From the NCBI RefSeq assembly GCF_943733665.1, contig NZ_OX030782.1, forward strand, positions 2,652,501 to 2,716,500: DNA of 64,000 bases, written 5' to 3'. Numbering within the stretch: the stretch's first letter is position 1; each line of letters begins with the position of its first letter. Made by a program: the position numbers and the translations under genes. This DNA is from Aquimarina sp. Aq107. Its GTDB lineage: Bacteria; Bacteroidota; Bacteroidia; Flavobacteriales; Flavobacteriaceae. The notes beneath the pieces were generated by a model. That model ran no database searches, was not told where the DNA came from, and saw only the letters and a program-made list of their open reading frames with translations. Shown piece by piece: positions 1 through 11,664 of the stretch.

Positions 1-660
<660 letters not shown>

Positions 661-888
661 CTTGCTTTAACTTGCTCTTTTAGTTTTTGATGATAAATAA
701 ATATCATCACTCTTTTATTTTTGTCGTTAAATGTCTCCTGTGAGAACATCTAACGCTCGTATTCTTTAAATCAATATGTCAATGAACGTTTTTCCTATAA
801 TCAATATAAAAATCAATGAAACCAAAAACTTTTTCAACTTGTGAATCCTGTGTTTTAGCAACTATCAATCCCTATATCTAAAGAATTG

Positions 889-962
889 TGGAGAATATCG
901 GAGTCGAACCGATGACCTCCTGCGTGCAAGGCAGGCGCTCTAGCCAGCTGAGCTAATCCCCC
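889..962 (-). tRNA. tRNA-Ala (anticodon TGC)
   Basis: A 74-nt cloverleaf can be folded on the minus strand: a 7-bp acceptor stem (GGGGGAT pairing with ATTCTCC, with two G-U pairs), D arm AGCTCAG, anticodon loop with TGC, T arm GGTTCGACTCC, and discriminator A. No CCA is encoded. It sits in the 16S-23S spacer beside tRNA-Ile, the usual arrangement in Flavobacteriaceae. Confidence 0.97.
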
Positions 963-1082
963 ATTAATGAAATCCTAAATGTCGAATTCAGAATCCCGAA
1001 TGATGAAGTAATGAATTCTCAACTTCTAAAATTTCCTTTCAGTAATATAATCAATGAACTAATTTTAAGTCCGTAGACTTAG

Positions 1083-1156
1083 TAGTCTCAGGCAGACTCG
1101 AACTGCCGACCTCTACATTATCAGTGTAGCGCTCTAACCAGCTGAGCTATGAGACT
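1083..1156 (-). tRNA. tRNA-Ile (anticodon GAT)
   Basis: A 74-nt cloverleaf on the minus strand with acceptor stem AGTCTCA/TGAGACT, anticodon loop CTGATAA (anticodon GAT), T loop TTCGAGT and discriminator A. No CCA is encoded. It is the first tRNA of the rRNA spacer, between 16S and tRNA-Ala. The stretch between it and 16S (about 1160-1260) holds several AACTAACAAC-like short repeats. Confidence 0.97.
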
Positions 1157-1320
1157 TCTTCATAGTTGATGGTTGGTGGTTTTTTGTTGATCGTTATAAA
1201 TATTTTAAAAAAAATACTAACAACTAACAACCAAAAACTAACAACTATTGTTTAATTAATTAACAGCTTAAGACTAAAAACACCTCAAAATAACAATTCC
1301 TGAGTATCGTCTTTCTCTAG

Positions 1321-2841
<1,521 letters not shown>

Positions 2842-3126
2842 TGTATTCTTAAATATTATTTAACAATAACAACAGGAATTTTAAATCGTATCTCAAAAAT
2901 GCTTCTAGTCTTAATTCTTATTGTAAAATGATCGTAAATAAATACAACCATAATACGCGCTGTCAATCAATATATCAATGAACTTTTTTAACTAACCGAA
3001 AACAATCTTCATTGCCGGTCGTTAATCGAAAATTAACAAGGAATCGAACCCTATAAATGAACCTAATCACTCTACTCCAGTACAACTTTTATTCTTATGA
3101 ACTTCGCTTGTTTCTCAAAGCGGGTG
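2842..3126 (-). other. rRNA operon leader (5' of 16S)
   Basis: This stretch lies between the downstream rRNA promoter and the 16S 5' end and would be the transcribed leader of the precursor rRNA. I see no gene in it. Processing stems with the spacer downstream of 16S are expected but I could not establish them by eye. Confidence 0.6.
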
Positions 3127-3157
3127 CAAATATACAACCTCTTTTTAATCCTGCAAA
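3127..3157 (-). promoter_or_regulatory. rRNA promoter P2 (downstream)
   Basis: On the minus strand this reads TTTG-N19-TATATTTG, then CACCCGC. It fits the Bacteroidota primary sigma consensus (TTG, 17-23 nt, TAnnTTTG). An A/T-rich tract lies just upstream (about 3160-3190), as expected of a strong UP-like rRNA promoter. The initially transcribed GCACCCGC is shared with the other promoter 171 bp away. Confidence 0.85.
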
Positions 3158-3297
3158 ACTTTTTTTAAAAAAAATTAAAGTTTTTTTTGAACCCCGAACC
3201 AAATCTACAAAAGCATCTAAACCCCAGTAAAACCTGACCCAAACAAACAAAAATAATCTCAATGAACTTAACAAAACAATATCCCGTTTTGCGGGTG

Positions 3298-3327
3298 CAA
3301 ACATACAACCCTTTTTCTAATCAACAA
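3298..3327 (-). promoter_or_regulatory. rRNA promoter P1 (upstream)
   Basis: On the minus strand this reads TTG-N19-TATGTTTG followed by CACCCGC. It has the same spacing and the same downstream bases as the promoter at 3127-3157, so the operon has tandem promoters 171 bp apart. It lies back-to-back with the thrS promoter, about 235 bp away. Confidence 0.85.
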
Positions 3328-3561
3328 CAACTTTTTTGAAGAAAATTTTAATCTTTTTATAACAACCTAGAAACATACGGTTTACACAAATAAAAAAAAT
3401 AGAAAACAATCAACACTAAATCAAAATAACAATATCAAACCAAATAACATCCTGTCCTTATTATTATACCACATTTAACCAACAACTAAAAATATCTATT
3501 AAATTGGTTTTTACAACAGATATTAGCACATTAATATTTTGATAAATCTAGTCATTAATTA

Positions 3562-3592
3562 TTGTGAGGATTTTATTATCGTATTATCTTTG
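3562..3592 (+). promoter_or_regulatory. thrS promoter
   Basis: TTG (3562-3564), N20, TATCTTTG (3585-3592) matches the Bacteroidota consensus. Transcription would begin near 3598, leaving a leader of only about 16 nt before the thrS ATG. There is therefore no room for a T-box or a ThrRS-type leader. Confidence 0.8.
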
Positions 3593-3613
3593 TCTATTAT
3601 AATTTGAAGAATA

Positions 3614-5560
3614 ATGATCAAGATTACATTACCGGATGGTTCGGTTAGAGAGTTCAGTGAAAGCATCACTGCTATGGATGTTGCAAAAGACATCAGTGAG
3701 GGATTTGCAAGAAATGTTATTTCTGCAAAATTCAATGGCACTATTATAGAAACCTCAACGGAATTAACCACCGATGGAAATTTGGTTTTGTTCACCTGGA
3801 GAGATCAAGAAGGAAAGCAAGCCTTTAGGCACTCTACTTCTCATGTTCTTGCGCAAGCTTTAGAAGAACTGTATCCAGGAGTTAAATTATCTATTGGACC
3901 AGCTATAGATAATGGTTTTTATTATGATGTAGACTTAGGAGACAAAACTATTTCGGAAAAAGACTTTAAAGCAATTGAAGACAAAATGTTAGAAATTGCT
4001 AGAGGGAAACATGAATTTAAAATGAGATCTGTTTCTAAGTCTGACGCTCTCGCTAAATATAAAAAGGAAGGAAACGAATACAAACTAGAATTGATAGAGA
4101 ATCTAGAAGATGGAACTATCACATTCTGTGATCATGATACTTTTACCGATTTATGCCGAGGAGGACATATTCCTAATACTGGTTTGATCAAGGCCGTTAA
4201 AATAATGAGTGTTGCAGGTGCGTATTGGAGAGGTGACGAAAAAAACAAACAACTCACAAGGGTTTACGGAACTTCATTCCCAAAACAAAAAGAACTTAAA
4301 GAACATCTAACACTACTAGAAGAAGCTAAGAAGCGTGACCATAGAAAACTTGGAAAGGAATTAGGATTCTTTACATTTTCGCAGAGAGTTGGTCAAGGGC
4401 TACCTTTATGGTTACCTAAAGGTGCTGCTTTACGCGAACGTTTAGAGCAGTTCTTAAAAAAAGCTCAGAAAAAAGCTGGATACGAAATGGTGGTTACACC
4501 TCATATTGGTCAAAAGGAACTATATGTTACTTCTGGTCATTATGCTAAATATGGTGAAGATAGTTTTCAACCGATAAATACTCCCGCAGATGGAGAGGAA
4601 TTTTTGCTTAAACCAATGAACTGTCCTCATCATTGTGAAATATACAAAAGTGGTCCTTGGTCCTACAGGGATTTACCTATACGATACGCAGAATTTGGGA
4701 CCGTTTATAGATACGAACAAAGCGGTGAGCTTCATGGACTTACACGAGTTCGTGGATTTACGCAAGATGATGCACATATATTTTGTACACCTGATCAATT
4801 AGATGATGAGTTCAAAAAGGTTATAGATCTTGTTTTATATGTTTTTGGTTCTTTAGGTTTTGAAAATTTTACAGCACAAGTATCATTAAGAGATCCTGAT
4901 AATCCTGAAAAGTACATTGGAGATGTGGAAAACTGGGAAAAAGCAGAAAATGCAATTATAAGTGCCGCAAAAGATAAAGGTCTTGATTATATTATCGAAA
5001 CTGGTGAAGCTGCTTTTTATGGACCTAAACTTGACTTTATGGTAAAGGATGCTTTAGGAAGAAGTTGGCAATTAGGAACTATACAAGTAGACTATAACCT
5101 ACCGGAGCGTTTTGATCTTGAATACAAAGGCAGTGATAACGAAATGCATAGACCAATAATGATCCATAGAGCACCATTTGGTAGCATGGAAAGATTTATA
5201 GCTATTTTATTAGAGCATACAGCTGGTAACTTCCCTTTGTGGCTAATGCCTGAACAAGTTATTGTCCTATCAATCAGTGAGAAATATGAAAAATACGCTG
5301 AAAAAGTTTTAAATTTGTTAGAAAATAACGAAATTCGCGCCCTTGCCGACCACAGAAACGAAACTATGGGTAAGAAAATTAGAGAGGCAGAAATGAAAAA
5401 AATTCCTTACATTGTTATTGTAGGGGAGCAAGAAGAAAAAGATAACACAATATCTGTTAGAAAACATGGTGGAGAAGATATTGGAGCTATTAGTATTGAA
5501 AAGTTCACTGAAATAATCACCGAAGAAATAAATAGAACGTTAAAACCATTTAACGGATAA
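3614..5560 (+). CDS. thrS: threonyl-tRNA synthetase
   Basis: Charges tRNA-Thr with threonine in the cytosol. The 648 residues are full length for the family. In order they contain an N-terminal TGS domain (about 1-62, [14 protein letters not shown]), a threonyl/alanyl second additional (editing) domain (about 165-225, with [14 protein letters not shown]), the class II catalytic core (about 245-535) and an anticodon-binding domain (about 545-640). The zinc-site segment MNCPHHC begins at residue 335, and motif 3 is seen in [11 protein letters not shown] (about 517). It heads the conserved order thrS-infC-rpmI-rplT, with only 37 nt to the proposed infC start. The short leader and consensus promoter support the ATG at 3614. 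Confidence 0.98.
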   Translation: MIKITLPDGSVREFSESITAMDVAKDISEGFARNVISAKFNGTIIETSTELTTDGNLVLFTWRDQEGKQAFRHSTSHVLAQALEELYPGVKLSIGPAIDNGFYYDVDLGDKTISEKDFKAIEDKMLEIARGKHEFKMRSVSKSDALAKYKKEGNEYKLELIENLEDGTITFCDHDTFTDLCRGGHIPNTGLIKAVKIMSVAGAYWRGDEKNKQLTRVYGTSFPKQKELKEHLTLLEEAKKRDHRKLGKELGFFTFSQRVGQGLPLWLPKGAALRERLEQFLKKAQKKAGYEMVVTPHIGQKELYVTSGHYAKYGEDSFQPINTPADGEEFLLKPMNCPHHCEIYKSGPWSYRDLPIRYAEFGTVYRYEQSGELHGLTRVRGFTQDDAHIFCTPDQLDDEFKKVIDLVLYVFGSLGFENFTAQVSLRDPDNPEKYIGDVENWEKAENAIISAAKDKGLDYIIETGEAAFYGPKLDFMVKDALGRSWQLGTIQVDYNLPERFDLEYKGSDNEMHRPIMIHRAPFGSMERFIAILLEHTAGNFPLWLMPEQVIVLSISEKYEKYAEKVLNLLENNEIRALADHRNETMGKKIREAEMKKIPYIVIVGEQEEKDNTISVRKHGGEDIGAISIEKFTEIITEEINRTLKPFNG

Positions 5561-5597
5561 TAAAATAAATTTTAAGTTTAATTTAAATTTTGAAGTC

Positions 5598-6155
5598 ATA
5601 GCAATAAGAAGAAGAAGGTCTCAGAAACCACTAAGAGTAATTAAAGAAGATGCTCACAGAATCAATCATAAGATTAGGGTTGACGAAGTACGTCTTGTAG
5701 GCGACAATGTAGAAGTTGGTGTATATCCAACCAAAAAAGCACTAGCACTTGCTGAAGAGCAAGAATTGGATCTTGTAGAAATTTCTCCAAAAGCGGTACC
5801 TCCTGTTTGTAAAATAATGGACTATAAAAAGTTCTTATACGAACAGAAAAAAAGGGACAAGGCTCTTAAAACCAAAGCGACTAAAGTCACTATAAAGGAG
5901 ATTAGATTTGGACCTAACACAGACGAACATGATTACGAGTTTAAGAAAAAACACGCAATTAAATTCTTAAGTGAAGGAGCTAAATTAAAAGCATACGTTT
6001 TCTTTAAAGGTCGTTCTATAATCTATAAAGATCAAGGTCAAATCTTATTATTAAGACTTGCTCAAGAACTGGAAGATTATGGTAAAGTAGAACAAATGCC
6101 TAAATTAGAAGGTAAGAGAATGATTATGTTCATTGCTCCAAAGAAATCAAAATAA
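5598..6155 (+). CDS. infC: translation initiation factor IF-3, non-AUG start
   Basis: IF-3 binds the 30S subunit, keeps subunits apart and rejects wrong start codons. The frame reads (M)[17 protein letters not shown] at the N terminus, then the conserved [18 protein letters not shown] and [19 protein letters not shown], ending in APKKSK: 185 residues, normal for the family. No ATG, GTG or TTG exists in frame before residue 57 (a TTG at 5766), and starting there would remove the N-terminal domain. The codon in front of Ala-Ile-Arg-Arg-Arg is ATA (5598-5600), matching the MAIRR start usual in Bacteroidota. An unusual start codon fits the known IF-3 autoregulation (AUU in E. coli). A start slightly further upstream at another rare codon cannot be excluded. 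Confidence 0.9.
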   Translation: MAIRRRRSQKPLRVIKEDAHRINHKIRVDEVRLVGDNVEVGVYPTKKALALAEEQELDLVEISPKAVPPVCKIMDYKKFLYEQKKRDKALKTKATKVTIKEIRFGPNTDEHDYEFKKKHAIKFLSEGAKLKAYVFFKGRSIIYKDQGQILLLRLAQELEDYGKVEQMPKLEGKRMIMFIAPKKSK

Positions 6156-6224
6156 AAAAAGAAGCTTTTTTTTAAAGAAAGCTCTAAAGATAATAAGTGA
6201 GATTATTATAAAAACAAGGATACA

Positions 6225-6422
6225 ATGCCTAAAATGAAAACAAAATCCAGTGCTAAGAAGCGTTTCAAGCTTACCGGTACTGGTAAAATCAAAAGAAAGC
6301 ACGCTTTTAAGAGTCATATTCTGACAAAAAAATCTAAAAAGCGTAAGCTAGCTTTAACGCACTCTACGTTAGTGCACAAAAGCGATGAAAATAGTATTAA
6401 AGAACAATTACGTTTAAAGTAG
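6225..6422 (+). CDS. rpmI: 50S ribosomal protein L35
   Basis: A 65-residue, very basic protein with the L35 signature [20 protein letters not shown] and the central [19 protein letters not shown]. It is part of the large ribosomal subunit. It lies 69 nt after infC and 142 nt before rplT, the classic infC-rpmI-rplT order. Its in-frame stop (TAG) is followed by 42 further codons without a stop (see 6423-6564). Confidence 0.97.
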   Translation: MPKMKTKSSAKKRFKLTGTGKIKRKHAFKSHILTKKSKKRKLALTHSTLVHKSDENSIKEQLRLK

Positions 6423-6564
6423 TCGCTTTTTAATCAGGTTAAAATTATTACAAACCCAGGAGTTGGGCCTTTAGAAAATTGGAGAACTAAATATTTAGAA
6501 CTCGGATTAACAAAAAGACAAAGAGTCAATTTATTGACCGCCTACTACTAAAAAATTTAAAATT
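6423..6564 (+). other. rpmI-rplT spacer, possible ribosomal-protein leader RNA
   Basis: A 142-nt spacer inside a ribosomal protein operon is long, and it has local folds: CCCA-GGAGT-TGGG near 6455-6467 and GTCAA-TTTA-TTGAC near 6524-6538. In other phyla L20 represses its own operon by binding mRNA that mimics its 23S site, so an L20-binding leader is plausible here. That is inference, since I did not recognise a named Rfam motif. The frame of rpmI also stays open through this spacer to a TAA at 6549-6551, but without a convincing start codon. Confidence 0.35.
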
Positions 6565-6909
6565 ATGCCAAGATCAGTAAATTCTGTTGCAAAAAGAGCT
6601 AGAAGAAAAAGAGTTCTTAAGCAAGCAAAAGGTTACTTCGGACGTCGTAAAAACGTTTGGACAGTAGCAAAAAATGCAGTTGATAAAGCAATGTCATATG
6701 CTTATAGAGACCGCAGAAACAAAAAAAGAACTTTCCGTGCGTTATGGATTACTCGTATTAATGCGGGAGCTCGTATACACGGTATGTCTTATTCTCAATT
6801 CATGGGAAAAGTAAAAGCTAATAATATCGAATTGAATCGTAAGGTTCTTGCTGATTTAGCTATGAACAACCCAGAAGCTTTTAAAGCAATTGTAGAAAAA
6901 GTAAAGTAA
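6565..6909 (+). CDS. rplT: 50S ribosomal protein L20
   Basis: A 114-residue basic protein with the L20 hallmarks [47 protein letters not shown] and [19 protein letters not shown]20 is needed for early 50S assembly and acts as a translational autorepressor in several bacteria. It is the last gene of the operon, and a strong intrinsic terminator starts 31 nt after its stop. Confidence 0.98.
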   Translation: MPRSVNSVAKRARRKRVLKQAKGYFGRRKNVWTVAKNAVDKAMSYAYRDRRNKKRTFRALWITRINAGARIHGMSYSQFMGKVKANNIELNRKVLADLAMNNPEAFKAIVEKVK

Positions 6910-6940
6910 TTTTTAAATAAAATATTTTCTCACTTATAGT

Positions 6941-6969
6941 AAAAACCTCATCATTGTGATGGGGTTTTT
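6941..6969 (+). terminator. intrinsic terminator of thrS-infC-rpmI-rplT
   Basis: AAAAACCTCATCA (6941-6953), loop TTG, TGATGGGGTTTTT (6957-6969): 13 pairs with one G-U, ending in a U run. The A run on the left would also let it work from the other strand. Confidence 0.92.
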
Positions 6970-7119
6970 GCATTTCTAAACATCTATAAAAAACTAAAAC
7001 TTAATCCGTAATTTCTGGGATTAACAAACAATTGGCTTATGACGCTAGTATCCCCTAAAATCTATAATCTTAGCTTCGTAAAAATATCTTTTCTATAATT
7101 TATTTTATACTTGTCTTAG

Positions 7120-7127
7120 TATATTTG
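7120..7127 (+). promoter_or_regulatory. -7 element of the rRNA methyltransferase gene
   Basis: TATATTTG fits the Bacteroidota -7 box, but no TTG lies at the usual distance. It ends only 5 nt before the ATG at 7133, so if used it would make a leaderless or near-leaderless mRNA. Confidence 0.45.
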
Positions 7128-7132
7128 TTCCT

Positions 7133-7942
7133 ATGCTTAAACAAATTACCAGTATACAAAATCCAAAAATAAAATTCTTAAATCAGCTTAAGGAAAAATC
7201 TAAGATTCGTAAAAAGGAAAATCGTTTTTTTATTGAAGGAAGACGAGAGATTTCCCTTTCAATTTCTGGCGGATACAAAATAGAACATATATATTATTGC
7301 CCATCAATTATCTCTTCTGAAGAAGTTATAGAAATTCTAAAAAAAACGAATATCCAAATTGATTTATTTGAAATTACCTTAGAAATTTATCAAAAACTAT
7401 CTCATCGATCTACAACCGAAGGTATTATAGCAATTGCAAAATGCAAAGAAATATCACTTCAACACTTAGTTCTTGAAACAAAAAATCCATTAATTTTAGT
7501 TGCAGAATCCCCGGAAAAACCGGGAAATATTGGTGCATTGCTACGTACTGCGGATGCTGCAAAAGTAGATGCGGTTCTAATTGCAAATCCAAGAACAGAT
7601 ATCTACAACCCAAATATAATTAGATCAAGCGTTGGGTGTGTATTTACAAATAATGTAGCAACTGGATCCACTTCCGAAATTATCTCCTTTCTTACTGCTC
7701 AAGGTATTGATATATATGGAGCTGCATTACAATCTTCTGAAAATTATTACACACAAGATTATACTAAACCTACTGCAATTGTCGTTGGTACAGAAGATAA
7801 GGGCTTAACCGATGAGTGGTTAAATAACACCACACAAAATATTAAAATCCCAATGAGTGGTGTTATAGATTCAATGAATGTTTCAGTAGCTGCAGGAATA
7901 CTAATTTTTGAAGCAAAACGACAACGTGATTTTGTTGTGTGA
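7133..7942 (+). CDS. SpoU/TrmH-family RNA 2'-O-methyltransferase
   Basis: Probably an S-adenosylmethionine-dependent ribose 2'-O-methyltransferase acting on rRNA or tRNA in the cytosol. The 269 residues comprise an N-terminal SpoU substrate-binding domain (about 5-100, RFFIEGRREISLSISGG) and a C-terminal SPOUT trefoil-knot domain (about 115-269). All three SpoU motifs are present: EKPGNIGALLRTADA (1), VVGTEDKGL (2) and IPMSGVIDSMNVSVAAGILI (3). Closest in layout to RlmB/TsnR-like enzymes; the target base cannot be read from sequence. It stands alone between a terminator and the M48 protease gene, 59 nt downstream. Confidence 0.9.
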   Translation: MLKQITSIQNPKIKFLNQLKEKSKIRKKENRFFIEGRREISLSISGGYKIEHIYYCPSIISSEEVIEILKKTNIQIDLFEITLEIYQKLSHRSTTEGIIAIAKCKEISLQHLVLETKNPLILVAESPEKPGNIGALLRTADAAKVDAVLIANPRTDIYNPNIIRSSVGCVFTNNVATGSTSEIISFLTAQGIDIYGAALQSSENYYTQDYTKPTAIVVGTEDKGLTDEWLNNTTQNIKIPMSGVIDSMNVSVAAGILIFEAKRQRDFVV

Positions 7943-8001
7943 TACTTAAAAAATCACTAACTTTCTAAACCTACAAATCCCAAAGCTACAAACCTATACA
8001 A

Positions 8002-9234
8002 ATGACGTCAAACACGCTCTTTCAACTATTGATTGCTATTATTATAATAGTATTTCTAATAGATTCTTTACTGGATATTTTAAACGCCAGACATTACAAT
8101 AACGAAATCCCTGATGAACTCTCTGATGTTTACCCAGAAGATGAGTATCAAAAATCAATAGCCTATAAAAAGGCTAATTACAAGTTTAAGCTAATATCTT
8201 CTTTAGTTTCTTTATGCATCATGCTTTTATTCTTTTACTTAGATGGTTTTGCTTGGGTAGATAATATCGCCAGAAGTTTTTCAAACAACTCTATTATTGT
8301 TGGACTTCTATTTTTTGGTATTATAATGATCAGTAGTGATATTCTATCGACACCTGCTGCATATTATAAAACCTTTATTATAGAAGAACAATTCGGGTTT
8401 AATAAAACAACTATTAAAACTTTTTTTATTGATAAAATCAAAGGGATTATTATGATGATCATTGTTGGAGGTGGTCTTTTAGCATTAATTATGTGGTTTT
8501 ATGAAATTACCGGAAAATATTTTTGGGTCTATGCCTGGGCATTAATTTCTATTTTTACATTAGCTATGAATATGTTCTATGCTAAATTGATAGTTCCATT
8601 GTTTAATAAACAAACACCTTTAGAACCAGGTGAGTTAAGAGATACAATTCAAGAATATTCTAATAACGTTGGTTTTCAATTAAGAGATATTTTTGTAATT
8701 GATGGATCAAAAAGAAGTACTAAAGCGAATGCTTATTTTTCTGGTTTAGGAAGTGAAAAAAGAATCACATTATATGACACACTGATTAAAGACCTTAACA
8801 AAGAAGAAATTGTAGCGGTTCTAGCTCACGAAGTTGGGCACTATAAAAAACGTCATGTAATCATGAATCTTCTTTTATCAATTTTACTCACAGGAGTAAC
8901 ACTATGGTTTTTATCTTTATTTATTGCAAACCCACTTCTTTCAGAAGCATTAGGTGTAGAAATACCTTCATTTCATATTGGACTAGTTGCTTTTGGAATC
9001 TTGTATAGCCCAATATCTGAGATAACTGGACTTATTATGAATGTTGTTTCTAGAGCTTTTGAATACCAAGCAGATGACTATGCTAAAAGCTCTTATGATG
9101 GTGAAGCCTTAATAAATAGTTTAAAAAAATTATCAAAAAATAACTTAAGTAATCTGACACCACATCCTGCTATGGTGTTCATTCATTACTCACATCCAAC
9201 TCTTTTACAAAGGATTAAAAATATACGTAAATAA
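8002..9234 (+). CDS. M48 family (Ste24/CAAX-type) membrane metalloprotease
   Basis: An integral-membrane zinc endopeptidase of 410 residues, similar in layout to Ste24/CAAX prenyl protease 1. The catalytic motif HEVGH starts at His276 (LAHEVGHYKK), and the third ligand lies in FEYQADDYA (Glu354). Hydrophobic segments occur near 5-25, 65-85, 100-120, 150-170, 180-200, 290-310 and 325-345. Bacteria lack prenylated CAAX substrates, so the role is more likely membrane protein quality control or peptide processing; this is inference from the family. No obvious operon partner. Confidence 0.92.
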   Translation: MTSNTLFQLLIAIIIIVFLIDSLLDILNARHYNNEIPDELSDVYPEDEYQKSIAYKKANYKFKLISSLVSLCIMLLFFYLDGFAWVDNIARSFSNNSIIVGLLFFGIIMISSDILSTPAAYYKTFIIEEQFGFNKTTIKTFFIDKIKGIIMMIIVGGGLLALIMWFYEITGKYFWVYAWALISIFTLAMNMFYAKLIVPLFNKQTPLEPGELRDTIQEYSNNVGFQLRDIFVIDGSKRSTKANAYFSGLGSEKRITLYDTLIKDLNKEEIVAVLAHEVGHYKKRHVIMNLLLSILLTGVTLWFLSLFIANPLLSEALGVEIPSFHIGLVAFGILYSPISEITGLIMNVVSRAFEYQADDYAKSSYDGEALINSLKKLSKNNLSNLTPHPAMVFIHYSHPTLLQRIKNIRK

Positions 9235-9373
9235 ATGAGGTAAGATAGTCTTGGTGGTTACAATTCTTAATTGTATTTTTAACTCTTACTCGATGTTTAG
9301 AATCAAATATTTTTAACCATTAAGTAAGCACACAGTCACATTAAAAATAGGCTTTCAAAGAAAACTTTATAGT

Positions 9374-11581
9374 ATGACAGAAGCCGCTATAGAAGAGGAA
9401 AACAAACAAATTGCTAAGCAATACAAAGAATTGCTTCGTATTAGTTATAGAGATCTTAGTAAAGAAGATAAAAAACTAATACGACAAGCGTTTGATATTG
9501 CTGTAGATGCTCATAAAGATCAGAGACGTAAGAGTGGAGAAGCCTATATCTTCCACCCTATTGCTGTTGCTAAAATTGTAGCAAGCGAAATTGGACTGGA
9601 TGCAACTTCTATAGCTGCAGCATTACTTCACGATGTTGTCGAGGATACAGAATATACCTTAGTAGATATCGAACAAATGTTCGGAGATACTGTTGCTCGC
9701 ATTGTAGATGGGTTAACAAAAATATCTTCTCTAAAAAAAGATAAAGATATATCCCTTCAGGCTGAGAATTTCAGAAAAATGCTACTTACCCTTAATGATG
9801 ATGTAAGGGTTATTATTATTAAAATAGCAGATCGTTTACACAATATGCAAACGATGGATGCAATGCGTCCTGACAAGCAAGTTAAAATTGCGTCAGAGAC
9901 CTTATACATCTATGCTCCTTTGGCACATAGAATAGGTCTTTATAATATCAAAACAGAATTAGAAGATCTAGGATTAAAATATACTGAACCCGAAGTTTAC
10001 AAGGATATTTTAGAGAAAATCAAAGAGAGTAAAGAAGAACAAGATGTTTACATAAAACGGTTTTCTGATAAAATAAAAGAAGGACTTGATAAGGAAGGCT
10101 TAGATTATGAAATTAAAGGAAGACCAAAGTCAATTTTTTCAATCAGACGTAAAATTCTGAAACAAAACATTTCATTTGAAGAAGTTTATGACAAATTTGC
10201 CATAAGAATCATATACAAAGCAGATGATATAGAAAACGAAAAATTCATTGCTTGGAAAATATACACTATAGTTACTGACTATTATAGACCAAATCCTATA
10301 CGACTTAGGGATTGGATTTCTCAACCAAAATCTACGGGATATGAAGCCTTACATATCACTGTAATTGGTCCTGATAGCCAATGGGTAGAAGTGCAGATAC
10401 GTAGTGAACGAATGCATGAAATTGCAGAAAAAGGATATGCAGCGCATTATAAATATAAAAACACCGAAGAAAAACAAGATCAAGGGCTTGATGGTTGGTT
10501 AAATAGATTACAAGAAGCACTAGAAAATTCTGAAGCAAACGCAGTTGATTTCGTGGAGGAATTTAAACTTAATCTATATGCAAAAGAAATCTTTGTCTTT
10601 ACTCCTGAAGGAGATTTAAAATCTTTGCCCAAAGGAGCAACAGCATTGGACTTTGGCTTTAGCGTACATACAGAAGTTGGACTAAGAACTAGAGGAGCTA
10701 GAGTGAATAATAAATTAGTTCCGCTAAGTCATGAACTTAAAAGTGGAGATCAAGTAGAAATTATTACTTCTACTAAATCAAAACCTTCATCAAACTGGTT
10801 AGATTATGCAACTACCGCTAGAGCAAGATCTAAAATCAAATCTGCCTTACGTGATGAAAAGAAACAGATAGCCGAAGAAGGAAAAGTAGTTCTTAAACGT
10901 AAACTACGCTCCCAAAAAATAACCATGGGAGAAAAAGTAGTTAACGAACTGGTTCTATACTTTAAACTCAAAACTAGTCAAGATCTTTTCTATAGAGTTG
11001 GTATCGGAACTATTGATAACCAAAAAATTAAAGAATTCGCTACTACACGTAGTAATGTCTTCATGAATTTTATTAAAAATAAAATTCGACGAGGAAATGC
11101 CAAAGATGTGAATAAAGATGAAATTACGTCTAAGTATGATCTTTTAGTATTTGGTAAGGATTCTGAAAAACTAGAATACAAACTATCCAATTGTTGTAAT
11201 CCTATAGCTGGAGATAATGTTTTTGGTTTTATAACAGTTAATGAAGGTATAAAAATTCATAAAAAAGATTGCCCTAATGCTTTACAACTACAGAGCAATT
11301 ATGCATATCGTATTATTCAGGCAAAATGGATAGATTCTAGCCAAGAAGTGTTTAAAGCCGTTATTAGACTTAATGGTATTGATAATATTGGCGTTGTGAA
11401 TGAAGTGACCCAAATCATATCGAATAATATGCATCTTGCCATTTATAATATGAACTTTGACACCAATGATGGTGTATTTACAGGTAAAATCACTGTAGGT
11501 GTTAAAAACAAAAACACCTTAAAAACAGTTATTCAAAACCTTTCTAAGGTAAATGGAATTGATAAAGTAATTAGAGAATAG
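9374..11581 (+). CDS. rel: bifunctional (p)ppGpp synthetase/hydrolase (RelA/SpoT family)
   Basis: Makes and degrades the stringent-response alarmone (p)ppGpp. The 735 residues are full length and carry an HD hydrolase domain (about 45-200, with HPIAVAKIVASEIG and the HDVVED pair near 86), a synthetase domain (about 240-360, RPKSIFSIRRKI, YDKFAIRIIY, GYEALHITVIGP, EVQIRSERMHEIAEKGYAAH), a TGS domain (about 395-460, IFVFTPEGDLKSLPKGATALDFGFSVH) and a C-terminal ACT domain (about 655-735, NGIDNIGVVNEVTQI). HD residues look intact, so hydrolase activity is likely; the synthetase basic motif reads RLRDW, a Bacteroidota variant of RFKD. Stands alone, 83 nt before the next gene. Confidence 0.96.
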   Translation: MTEAAIEEENKQIAKQYKELLRISYRDLSKEDKKLIRQAFDIAVDAHKDQRRKSGEAYIFHPIAVAKIVASEIGLDATSIAAALLHDVVEDTEYTLVDIEQMFGDTVARIVDGLTKISSLKKDKDISLQAENFRKMLLTLNDDVRVIIIKIADRLHNMQTMDAMRPDKQVKIASETLYIYAPLAHRIGLYNIKTELEDLGLKYTEPEVYKDILEKIKESKEEQDVYIKRFSDKIKEGLDKEGLDYEIKGRPKSIFSIRRKILKQNISFEEVYDKFAIRIIYKADDIENEKFIAWKIYTIVTDYYRPNPIRLRDWISQPKSTGYEALHITVIGPDSQWVEVQIRSERMHEIAEKGYAAHYKYKNTEEKQDQGLDGWLNRLQEALENSEANAVDFVEEFKLNLYAKEIFVFTPEGDLKSLPKGATALDFGFSVHTEVGLRTRGARVNNKLVPLSHELKSGDQVEIITSTKSKPSSNWLDYATTARARSKIKSALRDEKKQIAEEGKVVLKRKLRSQKITMGEKVVNELVLYFKLKTSQDLFYRVGIGTIDNQKIKEFATTRSNVFMNFIKNKIRRGNAKDVNKDEITSKYDLLVFGKDSEKLEYKLSNCCNPIAGDNVFGFITVNEGIKIHKKDCPNALQLQSNYAYRIIQAKWIDSSQEVFKAVIRLNGIDNIGVVNEVTQIISNNMHLAIYNMNFDTNDGVFTGKITVGVKNKNTLKTVIQNLSKVNGIDKVIRE

Positions 11582-11642
11582 TTCTTTCTATTTTTTATTA
11601 ATAAGTATTTATAATTTGGACTCTAACTTGTAAAAAATAATG

Positions 11643-11650
11643 TAAATTTG
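11643..11650 (+). promoter_or_regulatory. -7 element before the Fur-like gene
   Basis: TAAATTTG 15 nt upstream of the start codon; a TTG lies 24 nt further upstream, slightly too far for an ideal -33. It probably drives the two-gene unit with purA. Confidence 0.5.
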
Positions 11651-11664
11651 CTTTTTTAAGCATT

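Noticed and set aside
1190-1260. Short AACTAACAAC-like repeats as a CRISPR or satellite
   Set aside because: The units are short, degenerate, not regularly spaced and lie in an rRNA spacer.
3095-3304. Minus-strand frame of 69 codons
   Set aside because: It spans the two rRNA promoters and their A/T-rich spacer; its residues reflect T-rich DNA.
5766-6155. infC starting at TTG 5766
   Set aside because: This would remove the whole conserved N-terminal domain of IF-3, whose codons are intact upstream.
6420-6551. Stop-codon readthrough or C-terminal extension of L35
   Set aside because: L35 ends normally at this point in all family members I know; the open stretch is noted only as a curiosity.
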